DNA of 64,000 nt from Ursus arctos (GCF_023065955.2 NW_026622985.1:76993931-77057930), one strand, 5' to 3'; shown: positions 37,160 through 49,708, counted from the first letter of the stretch. Program-made: numbers and translations. Notes: generated by a model not told the origin, from the sequence alone.

Positions 37160-37632
37160 CAGATCTTCCTCAACTTACAAGGGGGTTAATATCTGGATAA
37201 GCCCATCTATAAGTTTAAAATACTGTAAGTTGATAATGCATTTAATACACCTAATCTACTGATCATAGCTTAGCCTAGCCTAGCTCAAACGTGGTCAAGA
37301 CCCTTATATTAGCCTCTAGTTGTTCAAGATCATCTAACACTAAACCTGTTTTATAATAAAGTGTTGAAGATCTCATGTGATTTATTGAATACTGTACTGC
37401 AAGTGAAAGAATGGTTGTTCGTGTATCTGTTGTTTACCCTTGTGATTGTGGGCTGATTGGGAGCCTCAGCTCACCGCCACTGCCCATCATCATGAGAGTA
37501 TGGAACCACACATTGCTAACCTGGGAAAGGATCAACATTCCTAGCATGGTTTCTACTGAATGTGTATCACTTTTACATCATCATAAAGTCAAAATGTCAT
37601 ATGTCAAACAATCATTCATCAGGGATCACCTG
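37160..37632 (+). mobile_element. Non-autonomous Tigger-family DNA transposon, near complete
   Basis: Starts CAG after a TA ('cagatcttcctcaacttaca') and ends '...gggatcacctg'. Internal words 'tgcatttaatacacctaatc', 'agcttagcctagcctagctc', 'ttttataataaagtgttgaa', 'gatttattgaatactgtact' are typical of a pogo/Tigger-type element. Both flanks are L2, so it inserted into that L2. No transposase frame remains; the open frame at 37411-37674 runs out of the element and is accidental. Confidence 0.85.
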
Positions 37633-37710
37633 TGTATCTTCAGAGCTGACACTAGAGTTTGGTGCATTCCATAACTATGTTTGGATGAATTATATTCATC
37701 TTATGCAATC
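37633..37710 (+). mobile_element. L2 3' end, part 2
   Basis: 'tgtatcttcagagctgacac' then 'agtttggtgcattccataac' and 'tttggatgaatta' match the terminal L2 words that are missing from part 1. Confidence 0.75.
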
Positions 37711-39207
37711 ACTATGGTTTTATAACCTCGGGTAATAATATGAAGAACTACTATAACTTTCCCAACAGTCCCTACATTTGACACAAATCTTTATGCTTTA
37801 GCACTTTTGGGTCATTTACTCTTTATCCCAACTATAGCCCCCTCCTTCGTTACCTTATTTCAACAGCAACACTTTACACTGATCTCATCTTTCAGTTGTG
37901 TAATGCGTCACCTGCAATCCTCTGCAATCATTTCTATCATGTTTTCCTCTAATGCTATCTTTTCAACATAAAAAATTCATACTCCATTGCTGCCACAGAT
38001 AATTTGCTGCTTTTCTCCCTGAAATTTCAGCTGTATATCAACTTTTCTGCTAATTTTTACTTGCACCTTTTTGTGATCATATATAGTTGAGGGGTGAGAG
38101 GAAAAAGTGAAATCCTGGGGAAGCAGCAATTTGAATTTACATTACCATTTGACCATATGTCTATCACACTAGAGAACATTGGTTTCTCAAATTTTCATTC
38201 AATGATACAATCAATTTGGTTTGTAAGGAGCCAGTCTGGAAAGTGTATTTATTTCTTAATGTTTAAATGTATTGTGTGCAGGGTCAAGCTGAGCAAAACT
38301 CAATGAATTCATTGATCCTTTCCAATTCCTTTCTCTCCCATTACATTCTGATCAATAAACCCTTTTCCCACTTTAACTCTGAAATCCCCTCAAAAGAGCA
38401 GCACATAATTTTTGGAGTAGTTTCAATCAGGTCCTACAGACCCTGCAAAGTCTTCAATGCTATTTTCCTTGGCTTCTGGAGTTTGGGTATAAGTTCGAAT
38501 GACACTGAGGAAGATTGACAGGCCGGACCACTTTCCATTGGATTATATATACTGCTTTAGAAAGATAGTTATTCTGATCCCAGGGTATTTTTTTAATCTA
38601 TTTTTCTCTTATTCACATCTATGTAATTCTTTGCCAAAAGTTAAGTGAGCATCATGAGTCTACGGATTTGCTGAAAGAGCAATATACCAATAGCTTTCTC
38701 TCTTATACCATCAAATAGTGGCTGTTAGCTTTGGAGATGCTAATTCTAAATGTTACCAACATATCCAAGATGATTCTAGATGAATTGCCCTCTCACATAC
38801 AAAAGGCAATAACTCATTTTGTACCATCTTTGCTACAATCACCTCTTGTTCAATCTTAATTATAATCCTCCAACAACTTTTGAATGAGAATCACTCTGAC
38901 TCTCAGGGATTTCTTTTATAACTAAAAGAATTATGACTATGGTTATTTGTTCACCTCCCTTGCAAGTATTTCAAGGACCTCATGAATGCCAAGCGATATG
39001 CTGTGGGGATATAAATAATTATTGTACGGGATCTGTGTTTACAAAGAGCTTATGGAATAGACAGGAAGATAATTTATAAAGGAAAAAGGCAACAATGAAA
39101 GGTAGAGTATGCAAATGTCCAATAACTGATACTAGGAAGTGCTTTAGGAGTTCATAGGGAGGTATTACTAAATGAGTAATTTAAAATAATTTTTTAAAAT
39201 AATTTTT
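37711..39207. other. Unassigned sequence, no gene seen
   Basis: Open frames 38094-38306 and 38267-38518 have no recognisable product. An old-repeat-like word set around 38985-39080 ('gccaagcgatatgctgtggg', 'aagagcttatggaatagaca') is too weak to name. Confidence 0.4.
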
Positions 39208-39395
39208 GGGGGCGCCTGGGTGGTGCAGTCATTAAGCGTCTGCCTTCAGCTCAGGGCGTGATCCTGGCATTATGGGATCAAGCCCCACATCAGGCTCCTC
39301 CACTGTGAGCCTGCTTCTTCCTCTCCCACTCGCCATGCTTGTGTTCCCTCTCTCGCTGTCTCTGTCAAATAAATAAATAAAATCTTAAAAAAATA
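39208..39395 (+). mobile_element. Young bear-type SINEC, plus strand
   Basis: 'gggggcgcctgggtggtgca', 'gtcattaagcgtctgccttc', 'agctcagggcgtgatcctgg', 'cattatgggatcaagcccca', 'gcctgcttcttcctctccca', tail 'caaataaataaataaaatct'. The same subfamily as 28413 and 42220, in the opposite orientation. Flanking 'aaaataattttt' words on both sides form the target duplication. Confidence 0.96.
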
Positions 39396-40470
39396 AAATA
39401 ATTTTTTAGTTATACAAGAGGCCGAGCAAAGTGAGAAGAACATCCACATGAGAGGGGATGGCCCCACATCAGTGTAAGAGCCACGGTAGGGGAGTGGTTC
39501 TCAAAGAAATTCTTGAAGCACTACACTGGAACAGGCTGAAAGGAATGACATGAACATTATAAGAGGAAGGGGGAAAGCATGGTAAGAATGTTATTCATAC
39601 TTAGCACAGAGTGTAAGAGAGACACTACTCACTGGAATTTCTATTGAGATATCTTGGGTAATAAAATTGGGAAGATAGATATATCAACCTGTTTCTAGAT
39701 TCTCATTGATTCAGTTCTTTTATACTATTTGAAGTCTCCCTAAAACACAAATTAAGCCATATGTGATGACTGCTCCTAAGTCCATACTTAGAGTAGTTTT
39801 CTCAAAATGGTATCCATGACCTTCTATGAAACACTCAAGGAGGACATTGGGGTGAAGGCACAGCCAGGCAATAATATCAAAGCCCATTAGGATAAGGAAG
39901 GCATCTACATCAAGGATCAGATATTGGGTGTAAGAGCTTGGGTCAGGTGAAGAGGATGTCCAGGCAGGAGAGGCAGCCCAGCAGAGGATGTTAGAGCCCA
40001 TGGTGTTAGGAGAGCAACTGTATGAAGTGGGGTTGGTAGCAGTGAGAGAAGATTGGTTATATGGTAAGAATTCAAGCAAATAAGCATATTAAGATAAATA
40101 GAAGATTCCCATTGTCAGAGAAGGGAGCTGCAGTTACTGACACAGAGAAACAAATTAAATATTTGCTATTAGTATTGGTGGGAACTCATGGTTTTCCATC
40201 AATCAATACAGATATAAATACAGATATACAGGATAGATGTGTGTAGTATAGGAACATAGTCTCTAGTTATGTCCACTAAGAGGACCTGGGAGCTGTTATA
40301 CCAATTATGTAGATATTGGTTTCTAAATATTATTTTCTACTTTTTTCCTTTTCTGAAGAAATGGCTGATGCCATGACTGGGCAGCACAAGATATGTAAGA
40401 TGAGTTTGCATCTCGTTTAGTCAGAAAGCAAAAGTGCTTAAAAACTGATGGCAATGTGCCAAAAGTTCAG
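39396..40470. other. Unassigned sequence, no gene seen
   Basis: The 119-codon minus-strand open frame at 39720-40079 has no ATG at its start (codon TTG) and no recognisable product. Part of 39800-40080 may be an eroded repeat. Confidence 0.4.
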
Positions 40471-41445
40471 AAACTAGCTTTAAAGGGCTTCCCCTGGCCA
40501 AATTTTTATAATCAATTTCATAATCAATTTAATAGTGGTAGGATCATACTCCATATAAATTTCATAATCAATATAAATAGTGATAGGATATTATAATGTA
40601 TTGAATAAAATAGGAAACCAAGGATCCTCAGTATAATTAAAATATTGGCAAGGAGTAATTATAGAGCTTCAACTGCTGATTGATAACAAAGACAAATTAA
40701 TAACTTGACAGGGGAGAAGCCTGGTATCTTGATCAAATGATCCAAATGGACATCATCAATAATGGAACAAGTCAAAATTAGATGCCACCTGATCAGAAGC
40801 AGTAAGAATCACATGGAATCCTTTCTGTGATATTCCTACCAAGGATGCATAACTTGAATCTAATTTTGAGCAATATCAGATAAACCCAAATTGAAGGACG
40901 TGTCATAAAATATCAGGCTTATAATCTTTAGAAGTATCAAAGCCAATTTCCGGAATCTTTCATCTTGTAAAAACTGAAACTCTATACCCATTAAACATTA
41001 GCTCCTCATTATTCCCTCTCCCTTAAAAAAAAAAAATCAAAACCCTGAGAATCAAGAAAATACTGAATAACTATTCAAGAAAGGAGCTTAAAGACACATG
41101 GCAAGTAAAATCAACACAGGATTCCAAACTTGATCCTTTCCTTACAAAGAATGCTTTTGGAAAATCTGGGAAAACTTCAAATGGAATAGGAGTATCATAT
41201 TTCAGACGGTAATTACATATCATTGTTAATTTCCCTACTTTCATGCTTTGAATTGTGATTATGTAGGAGAATGTCCTTGTGTGTATGGAGTGCATACTAA
41301 TGTACTTGGGGATGACAAGATCTCATATGGGTACGTGACTCTAAAATGGCTCAGGTAAAAGAAGTCTTTGAACTGTATGTTCAAATTTTCTGTAAATTTG
41401 ATACTTTCAATAAATGGATTTTGGAGACTACATTATAAAAGAGAA
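40471..41445 (+). repeat. Ancient mammalian interspersed repeat, family unresolved
   Basis: Several words seem familiar from an old repeat found across mammals: 'gggcttcccctggccaaatt', 'taataacttgacaggggaga', 'ttagatgccacctgatcaga', 'gattatgtaggagaatgtcc', 'actttcaataaatgg'. They are in consistent order over about 900 bases. I cannot fix the family name. Confidence 0.42.
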
Positions 41446-42219
41446 AAAGGGAATACAGATTTCAATCTGAAAATTCCACATACGAGAAGCGTGGTTTTAA
41501 AAAACCAAATACCTCAGGATTTTGGATGCAAATTAAAGAGTTGATTTCATGGTGAAAAAATAAAACATCTCCATTTTTGTGACAGAAGATTTTATTAGCT
41601 GGCACAAGCAGCAGCCACGAGGGGAGCAGAAGGCAACAGCTGGAAGAAACTGGGCACATGAAAGCAGTAGACTGAAGATACTTCTTCAGAATGTAGCCAA
41701 TGGTTAACCTTGCAAGTGGAGTCCCAGGACAACAGGCATTATTGTATCTAGTGATAGATCTGAATAGAATCATTTAACCATAGGCCTGAAGGAATGTTTG
41801 GGTTTTTTTTGTTTTTTATTTTTTGGGGTTTTTTTGCTCATAAAAACAAAACAAAACCTGCTGCAGTTTTGTTCTTACACCTTTACAATTTGGGAGCTAC
41901 ATAAATATAATTTTTATTGTTGAATTAGAATTAGTTACAACTATTTCTTAGGCTAGTTGTGAATTGCTTAGACTAGATAAATTAATGAATAATCATCAAG
42001 TTAACATTTACTGATTATTTTACAGAAGTCTAGTAGGACTGGATATATAGGACAGTTGACATCTATTTCAGTTTATTATAGAGGGAAGGGTGAGTCTGAG
42101 TAGGAAATTAAGTGCAAGTCATTAATTCACATTAATACTTTTCTTTGGTAGGATTGAAAGAAGAGTTGTGTTTCACAAAATATATGAAGAGGTCAAATAA
42201 TGAAGGTTATATTGCTATT
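41446..42219. other. Unassigned sequence, no gene seen
   Basis: The minus-strand open frame at 41462-41773 (103 codons) has no recognisable product. A T/G-rich tract at 41801-41836 is followed by a short A/C-rich tract at 41841-41858. Confidence 0.45.
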
Positions 42220-42415
42220 TTTTTTTAAAGATTTTATTTATTTATTTGACAGAGATAGAAACAGCCAGCGAGAGAGGGAACACAAGCAGGGGGAGTGGGA
42301 GAGGAAGAAGCAGGCTCATAGCGGAGGAGCCTGATGTGGGGCTCGATCCCATAACGCCGGGATCACGCCCTGAGCCGAAGGCAGGCGCTTAACCGCTGTG
42401 CCACCCAGGTGCCCC
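42220..42415 (-). mobile_element. Young bear-type SINEC, minus strand
   Basis: 'gacagagatagaaacagcca', 'ggaacacaagcagggggagt', 'cataacgccgggatcacgcc', 'cttaaccgctgtgccaccca'. A perfect 16-base target duplication, aggttatattgctatt, lies at 42204-42219 and 42416-42431. Very similar to the copy at 28413. Confidence 0.97.
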
Positions 42416-42431
42416 AGGTTATATTGCTATT

Positions 42432-43155
42432 GAGCTGTCACAAATCTAAAGTCCACTGACTTACTGACTTGCTATCCCTTCATAAGTCATATTCTACTAT
42501 AAATCAAGTTCTAAAGAGTCTTACCATTGTATTTACCAAGCTGTCATGGTTCTGTGTGAAGGACATCTGGAAAATACCGCGCAAACCAGTATGTGGAGAA
42601 ATTAAAGTTCAAGAAATTTAATGACTTTTTCTTGTCTCCGTAGCCATGCTGCCAATACAGTTCAGTTGTCTGGATTTAAGTAATTGATTCTCTATTGCAT
42701 ACAACATGACATTTCTTTCTATCCCCCATAAGCTTTTCTATTGACACACAAAAATCCATTCCTTGTACTTATTGAGTACTTACAGCGAACAAAATACTCT
42801 GTGATGGACTGCAATAATACAAAATCCATAAGACATAGATCATACTCTATCTTAAGAGAAAAACAAAGCAGTTTATACATTTATGCAAAGAGTAGATCAT
42901 TTTCAGATGACAATTTACAAAAGTCACATGGGATATAAGTTGGATCTTAAAGAAGAGATAGGATGTTAACATGTAAAGTTGAGAGAGAATGTCATCCTAA
43001 GGTTGGAAATGATACAATTAAGGAAATTAAATTGCGAAACAAAAACAAAAACAAAAGCAAAAAAACAAAAAAAAGTCAGCCACATGAGGGATGTTCTTTA
43101 GTTTGGTTGGTAGGTTACATGAGAGACTAGTAGAAACTATGTCCAGAAAGTTATA
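42432..43155. other. Unassigned sequence with a (caaaaa)n-like tract
   Basis: Impure A/C repeat at about 43036-43074. No gene; the open frame 42741-42938 has no recognisable product. Confidence 0.45.
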
Positions 43156-43580
43156 TTCTGATCAGAGATTGGAGGGTGTTACATACTAAATTGGGGTGTT
43201 GGAATTTGTGTTAACAACTTTGGGAACCTACTGGTGTGATACAATTTACACTTCTATTTCAGAAGGATCAGACGGGCAGCTATAAAATCCTTGGCAAAAA
43301 GTAAAGGGCCAAATAGATCATTGCAATTGTATCCCAACTGTCCTAAGTGTGTACTAGGCTAACTTAAGTTATAAACATTTTTAACAAACAGGATGGGCCA
43401 ACTAAAACATATCACAAAGACAGAATAGAGAGGAAGTGGCAACTGCTAGGATGTGGAACACAAATGTGAGAGATGGATCAAGAATTTATAGAGCCTTTGT
43501 ACCTGAATGACTGGGAGAATGGTGATACCATTAAAGGAAATCGAGTTTAAAGCAGAGGGGTATTAGAAAACACTGAATTT
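43156..43580 (+). repeat. Ancient mammal-wide repeat, family unresolved
   Basis: 'ttggggtgttggaatttgtg', 'gacagaatagagaggaagtg', 'gcaactgctaggatgtgg', 'gtacctgaatgactgggaga', 'atggtgataccattaaagg' are in the order of an old repeat also glimpsed at 26855. Heavily diverged. Confidence 0.42.
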
Positions 43581-44505
43581 TGATTATTGATTTACTAGTC
43601 CCTAGAATATGATGTTCTGACTATCCTTATATAGCAATGATTTTGTATGGCAACTCTCCCCACTTCAAATATGGAAAGGGATGAGTGTCAAGTTGATTTC
43701 CCATAAGAAATGGATTGCCCTTAACCAAAGCTTCTCATTAAGTAAAACTCATGACCAAAATTGATCAGATGACTAGCTGCAATTCAGACATTCCCATTTA
43801 AGGACTAAGGAAAACAACTGAAAAAAAATATTTTTATTTATAAGTCACTGTAATGTGTACTAGTAATGGTTTAGATATTATACAAAAAAAATGTTTTAGA
43901 AATAAATTCCTTGGGTTTAAACATTTTCTATTACCAGTATTAATCTTTGCACTGGACTTTCATAACCAGGAGGTTTAGAACAAATTTTTTTATATTGCCT
44001 ATGAATTTTAATAATATAAAGGTCATTGTAAGCTTTGCCTTTGGATTATACTTATACGTGCATCCTTAATTGGGAAATAGATATTAGTATTTTAGCATCC
44101 AATTAAAGATTATTCTACCAACCCACCAAATGAAATATTAAATCATTTCATTCCTTTCATTTCCAAGGCTATGTTTTCTCAGATATTGCTGTTCAGTCTT
44201 AACTGTTAATTTTTTCTAAAAACAGTATTTCCTGACCAATTATTATAGAGGGGAGATCACATGCTTTCAAACAATACTAAGAAAATATTTAACTTTTTTC
44301 AAAATCCAAATATTTTCTTGATAGTCATTTAAAAATATATTAATATATCAAAACATAATAGAATGAACTTTTGTGTTCACAATCTCCTTGCAATAGTAGG
44401 GTTTACAAAAAATTATGCACGTTTCTACCCTACCACACATACACACATTCAGTATAACTGAAAATGTTATCCTATAGGACATTAATCATTGAATATAGCT
44501 TATTC
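43581..44505. other. Unassigned sequence, no gene seen
   Basis: AT-rich; no repeat recognised. Confidence 0.45.
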
Positions 44506-44695
44506 AAATGCTAGGTCTGCCAATTATTAGTTCTGTGACCTTGGAAGAGTTACCCAATCTCTTTGCATTTGATTTTCCTCATTCGAAAAATAAAGATAAA
44601 AATAGTAATGCCTTTATGGAGTCGTTAGAATTAGATGAGATGATGTAATATATACTGTGGCACTAGATTCATCGTAAGTATGCAATTAATGGCAA
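44506..44695 (+). mobile_element. MIR
   Basis: Nearly the full MIR order: 'taggtctgccaattattagt', 'ctgtgaccttggaagagtta', 'cccaatctctttgcatttga', 'ttttcctcattcgaaaaata', 'gaattagatgagatgatgta'. One of the clearest old repeats in the window. Confidence 0.94.
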
Positions 44696-45779
44696 GGATC
44701 ATGTCTGGTTTCGTTATCATCACATGCTATGTGAGCGCCTTATGTCTGAGCATCTCTCTAAATGATCTATCTTCCCATCAACATTCACAGGATATTATGA
44801 CCTAAACCTTATGTAATTCACAAATGTGTCCTCTCCTCCCCCATCAATGTTCTAGTGCCCTTGTGTAGGCAATGATCTCCCACAGGTATGATGGAAATAG
44901 TCTCCTAACTGTCTTGCAATTTTCTAAACCCAACATGCAGTTTTAGGTCTCCACACCTTTGCCCTAGAAACATGTTGAGACACCATCACTTCAGCTCCAC
45001 TGCAGAGCCATGTGTGGATTTTGCCCAATTCATAGAAATACAAAAATGGAAAAGATAATTTGATGGTCTTACACATAAAATATTAGCATTTTCAGAGAAT
45101 ACTCCAGACATTTTTGGAAAATGTGTCCTTGTAAAATTCAGATATTCATGTTTTTATTGAAAAACACAGTTCCAAATATTTTCAGAATCAAAGTGGTAGA
45201 ATAAAAACCTCCACTGGATCAAAATTACAATATCAAAACCACCTAAGCACATCACCAGACCCCCATCTTTATTAAATGCACTCGACACTTCTCCACTGGG
45301 CAAACTTCTGTGTCTTCATCAAGGGTCAACTTTAATTTCACTTTCTCTATAATCCTTTTCTGTTAACCTCATATTTGACTATGTCCTCCTTTTTATCCCT
45401 GCCTTTATTTACCATAAGTTAAACGCCATATTTGTAATTAAGTTTCACAGGTTTGAAGTAGAGATAATAACTTGTTACTGTATTTTTTCATTGGGGATAA
45501 TAGCATAGTATGGATGTTTGAGAAAATGAAAACTGAATCAAACAATTGTGGAAAAGATCTTTTCCCACCGTAGAAGAATCAGAGAAGTCAGATTTTAAAT
45601 CCTAAGTTTGTATGTATTAGGAAACTACAGAAACTCTAAGTCATAAACATAGAAATTAGAAAATAACTCTATGCATTGTTTTCATGAAGGGTCTATGGAT
45701 GCTCATTTGTGGATTAGCCTATTCCCTTAACCTTATTTGTAACCTCAAAGTCAATACTCCCAATGCTTTGTCATTTATG
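44696..45779. other. Unassigned sequence, possible eroded L2
   Basis: Around 45290-45450 'cttcatcaagggtcaacttt' and 'cctttatttaccataa' resemble an L2 3' region weakly. Nothing else recognised. Confidence 0.4.
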
Positions 45780-46390
45780 GACATGCACATGAGCAGAGGA
45801 GCGAAAAATCTGGGGAACCAGGGTGCAAATTCTCAGCTCGGGTAGAACAAGACAACGCTCTGCCCTCTTGTTTCAAGTCTCTTAATGTAAACAAGCATCC
45901 TTTCACAGTCTGTTTCGTGCCACATTTTTCACATTTTTGTAGGGATGTTTTTATGGTTTCACTGTTTAAAATGGTCCCCATGCATAGTGCTGAAGTGCTA
46001 TCTAGCATTCCTAAGTACAAGAAGGTTGTGCCATGCCTCACAGAGAAAATGTACGAGTTAGCTGAGCTTTGTTCAGACAGAAGTGCCATTGTTGGTGAGT
46101 TCAGCGTTGATGAATCAACCATATACATACACACACACACATATATATATACACATATACGTATATAAACCTATGTATCTAATTACATATATACATATAT
46201 AGTAAATAAGGTGTCTTTAAACAGAAACATACATGAAACAAGGTTATATACTAATAATTCAATGAAAATGTAACCAGAGGCTCATAGGAAATGAGCTCTG
46301 TTAGGTCTAGGAACAATAGCTCAGGATTCACTAATTCAATGTTCATGGTGACACTATAGAATTGAAAACAGTGATAATTAACAGCAATTT
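45780..46390 (+). mobile_element. Tigger-family DNA transposon with transposase 5' coding piece
   Basis: From 'ttgtttcaagtctcttaatg' through 'agcatcctttcacagtctgt' and 'gccacatttttcacattttt', then transposase codons at 45975-46120 reading 'AEVLSSIPKYKK' and 'LTEKMYELAEL', the start of the helix-turn-helix DNA-binding region, ending 'FSVDESTIY'. It then jumps to the 3' end ('aataaggtgtctttaaacag', 'ccagaggctcataggaaatg'). The central catalytic region is absent, so it is an internally deleted remnant. Open frames 45917-46168 (plus) and 45775-46140 (minus) are derived from it. Confidence 0.85.
46121..46202. repeat. CA/TA-rich microsatellite inside the Tigger
   Basis: Impure (CA)n and (TA)n run located where the Tigger consensus has a short 'atatatatt' word, so it most likely grew from it. 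Confidence 0.9.
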
Positions 46391-47267
46391 GGTACAGAAA
46401 CCCAAGAGTTAAAGAAAAGGAAAGAAAAAGCATTACCACAACTAAAGAACTCCCCACCTACAGCTTGGTGCTTCTGGTTTTGAAGGATAAGGAATGGTAA
46501 GCCTCCTCTGGCTTGAACAAATATAAAAACATAATTTTAACAAAGGAGGAAGCAAAAGAATAAAGTCCTTTTTTTTTTTTTTTTGGCAATTTCAGAGCTA
46601 ATATACATGCTTTTCAGTCCTAAAGTGATGGAAATCTTTGCTCCTTCCTACTGAAACAAATACAGTATTTTATAAAAGATGCTTTCAGACTGGCTTCACC
46701 TCCTTGTGTCTCCATTCCTTATGGAAAGGAAAACATGTTACAAATGATTTTATAATAGCTGTGCTGGATGGAAATGGCAGGGCTTGGCAGTGAGGAGGAG
46801 ATCTGTAGATGGTTGGGAAAGTTCAAGTGTTTTTGCTCACTCTTGTGGACAAAGGTATCTGTATAAGACATACACAAACGGAGAGGTATGTGGAGAAAGA
46901 TGCACGAGGTCATATGGAGCAGAAAAAGGAAAATAAATGATACATGATTTTAATGGTATGTATAGACTCAAGATTATAGATATTCCCATCAGATATAGAT
47001 CTCATTTCTGAATATATCAGGAAGTAGATCTTATTTAAAGGTATTAACACCTTTTGTTTGTGCATGTATAAACTTTATCTATGCATATGTGTTTATATGC
47101 ATATGTATGTATTTGAGGCATTGAAGACAAAACAATGCACAGATCTAAGTATTTATTTGGATAAGCTTTAACAATTACATACGTTCACGTAACCACCAAA
47201 ATATATACACACGCATACACTTCTGGTTTCCAGTCTTACATGTACAGGGCTTAAAAGTTGCCACTCC
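46391..47267. other. Unassigned sequence, no gene seen
   Basis: T-run of 16 at 46569-46584. The open frame 46719-46913 (minus) has no recognisable product. Confidence 0.45.
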
Positions 47268-48966
47268 TTAACAAGTAAAAAGCCGAACCGACTGAAAAAT
47301 CATCATCTTTTTAGTTCCGTCAGAAAAGGGAAGACACAGGGCAAGCCTCTGCCCCTTACAATAGAGGGGCAGAATAATATAGCTTACTAGAGCAGAGACC
47401 CATGAACGGAAACCACTGCAGGACCAGTGCCAGGGTAGGAACACTTGAACTGTAATTGGCAAACTGCTGGAGGCCCAGTGTGGACAATTTCGAGAGTTAA
47501 AAACTTTAGAAGGACCCAGTCCCAGGGGAAGCCACAAAAATACTGTTAGATTTCTCTCCAGGATCTTGATAAAATTTCCACAGTAAATGTCAGGTAAAAA
47601 TCCTCTTTTGTTTATGGCAGGGAGAGGGAAAAGGCACCATTTTGAAATATACTAGAGCATTCTATTTTTAGCAAGCCTGAGACTTCAGGGGAAACTAGTT
47701 AACCAGATTCCAGCCTACTGGGATATTATCAGAATCTAAACAACGCCGCGAAGGAAATAAACTCTAGCTGGCTTTAGCCTTCCACCTGGGGAAAAGGAAA
47801 ATACCCAATCCCTCATTCAACCTCACCATCCATTCCAACCTGGGGGTGAGGGGTACCTGAGAAACATGTGTCAAGTTCATAGTCCAGAGGTACAATATCA
47901 TTGAAAGACTGAGACCTAACCATAGTAGTGTAGCTTCCTCTACCCAAACCCCCCACCCCCATTACTAAAGGCCTATTCACAGAAGTTCCTTTGAGCCTGT
48001 ACATTTCTGGCTATCAAGAAAATATTACAAAGCATCTCAAAAGGCAAAATACACAATTTGAAAAGACAGAGCAAACATCAGAACCAGACATGGTAGGGCT
48101 GTTGGAACTATCAGACTGGGAATTTAAAACAACTATGATTAATATGCTAAGAGGTCTAATGGGTAAATTAACATGCAAGAATAGATGGACAGTGTAAGCA
48201 GAGAGTTGGAAATCCCAAGAAAGAACCTTTCTGGTTCTTTCTTTTTGACATGCTAGATACCAAAAACACTAACAAAATAAAGAATACCTTTAATGGGCAA
48301 TTTAGTAGACTGGAAACAACCGAGGAAAGGATCTCTGAGCTGGAGGATATATCAATAGAAAACTTAAAAACCAAAAAGCAAAGAAAAACTATTAAAAACC
48401 AGGGCTTAATATCCAAGAACTGTGGGACAACTACAAAAGGTGTAACACATGCTTAATGGGAATGCTAGAAAAAGGAGAGAAAAGAAAAGAAATATTTGAA
48501 CCAGTAATGATTAAGAATTTCCACAAATTAAAGTCAGACACCAAAACATAGATCCCGGAAGCTCAGAGAATCCCAAGCAGAATAAAAGGCAACAAGCTAC
48601 ACTTAGGCATATCACTTTCCAACTGTAGAAAATCAAAGATAAGGAAATAATCCTGAAAGAAGTCAGAGGAAATAAAACACATTATCTATAGAGAAATAAA
48701 GGATTATATCTGACTTCCCAGAAACCATGCAAGCAAGACAGTAGAGTGAAATATTCAAAGTATTGAGGGAAAAACTGCCAACCTAGAATTCTGTAGCAGT
48801 AAAGGAGAATGAAAGACTTTCTCAGACAAACAAAAATTGAGGGACTGTTGCTGATAGACCTGCCTTTGCAAGACGTGTTAAAGGAAGTTCTCTAGAGAGA
48901 AGAAAAATAATGTAGCTCAGAGACTCAGAACTAATAAAGTAGGAAAGTGCATTAAAGAATCATTGA
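47268..48966 (+). mobile_element. L1/HAL1-type element, 5' region and ORF1 remnants
   Basis: The left 700 bases resemble an old L1 5' region ('gacacagggcaagcctctgc', 'accactgcaggaccagtgcc', 'ctgtaattggcaaactgctg'). The right part carries ORF1-like sequence with a short coiled-coil-like word ETTEERISELEDISIENL (about 48320-48370) and the ORF1-end words 'cagaaaccatgcaagcaaga', 'agacaaacaaaaattgaggg', 'gacctgcctttgcaagacgt'. Stops and frame changes interrupt it. No ORF2 follows, which would suit HAL1, but truncation is equally possible. Confidence 0.7.
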
Positions 48967-48975
48967 AGGTAAAAA

Positions 48976-49160
48976 GGGGCACCTGGGGGGCTCAGTCAGT
49001 TAAGCATCTGACTCTTGATTTAGGCTCAGGTCATGATCTCAGGGCTGTGGGACTGAGCCCACGTCAGGCTCCGTGCTCAGCAGAGTCTGTTTATCCCTCT
49101 CCCTCCCCATCTGTTCCTCCCCTCGTTTTCTCACTCTAAAAATGAAAATCTTTTAAGAAT
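48976..49160 (+). mobile_element. SINEC, plus strand
   Basis: 'ggggcacctggggggctcag', 'tcagttaagcatctgactct', 'tcaggtcatgatctcagggc', CT-rich part, tail 'aaaatgaaaatcttttaag'. Target duplication 'aaggtaaaa' at 48966-48974 and 49163-49171. Confidence 0.95.
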
Positions 49161-49708
49161 TAAAGGTAAAACAAGAACTTTTATTTTTCTTACTCTAACA
49201 GGTAAGTTTTCTCAATTGGATATCCTTGCCTTCCATTTGATTATTTTACAATTTCCATGCACCTGCTGAAGTTTCTCATTTCCTTTTCCATATTTTCTAC
49301 CCTTTCCATTTTTATCTTAGTAATTCATATGCCTTTGACTGATAATTTCAACATCTGGACATCTCTAAATTTGCTAATTGACTGTTTTCTCTTGAGAACA
49401 GATCACATTTTCTTGCTTTATCATGTCCTCTGTAATCTTTGATTATATGCCTGAAGTTTTAATTAAAGGAACAGTAGATACTGAAGTAATAACATTTACT
49501 TGTGGGAAGTAGAACTCCTCCTTTTCTGCCGTGCTGCACACAGACTGCCGAATCAATCTCCACAGGGTCTCTGGGCAGCTGTAATTTGACTAACTTTACC
49601 ACTAGCTTTATATTTGTTGTGGGCTGGATCATTATTTTCCTTTCAGGGGAGCTTGAATCTGAGCACTGGTGAGATTCCAGTAAGGTTCCTTTGTTTCACA
49701 GCTGAGTA

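Noticed and set aside
39720..40079. 119-codon minus-strand open frame
   Set aside because: Also lacks a starting ATG (codon TTG) and has no recognisable domain.
45775..46140. 121-codon minus-strand open frame
   Set aside because: Antisense shadow of the Tigger element, whose coding direction is plus.
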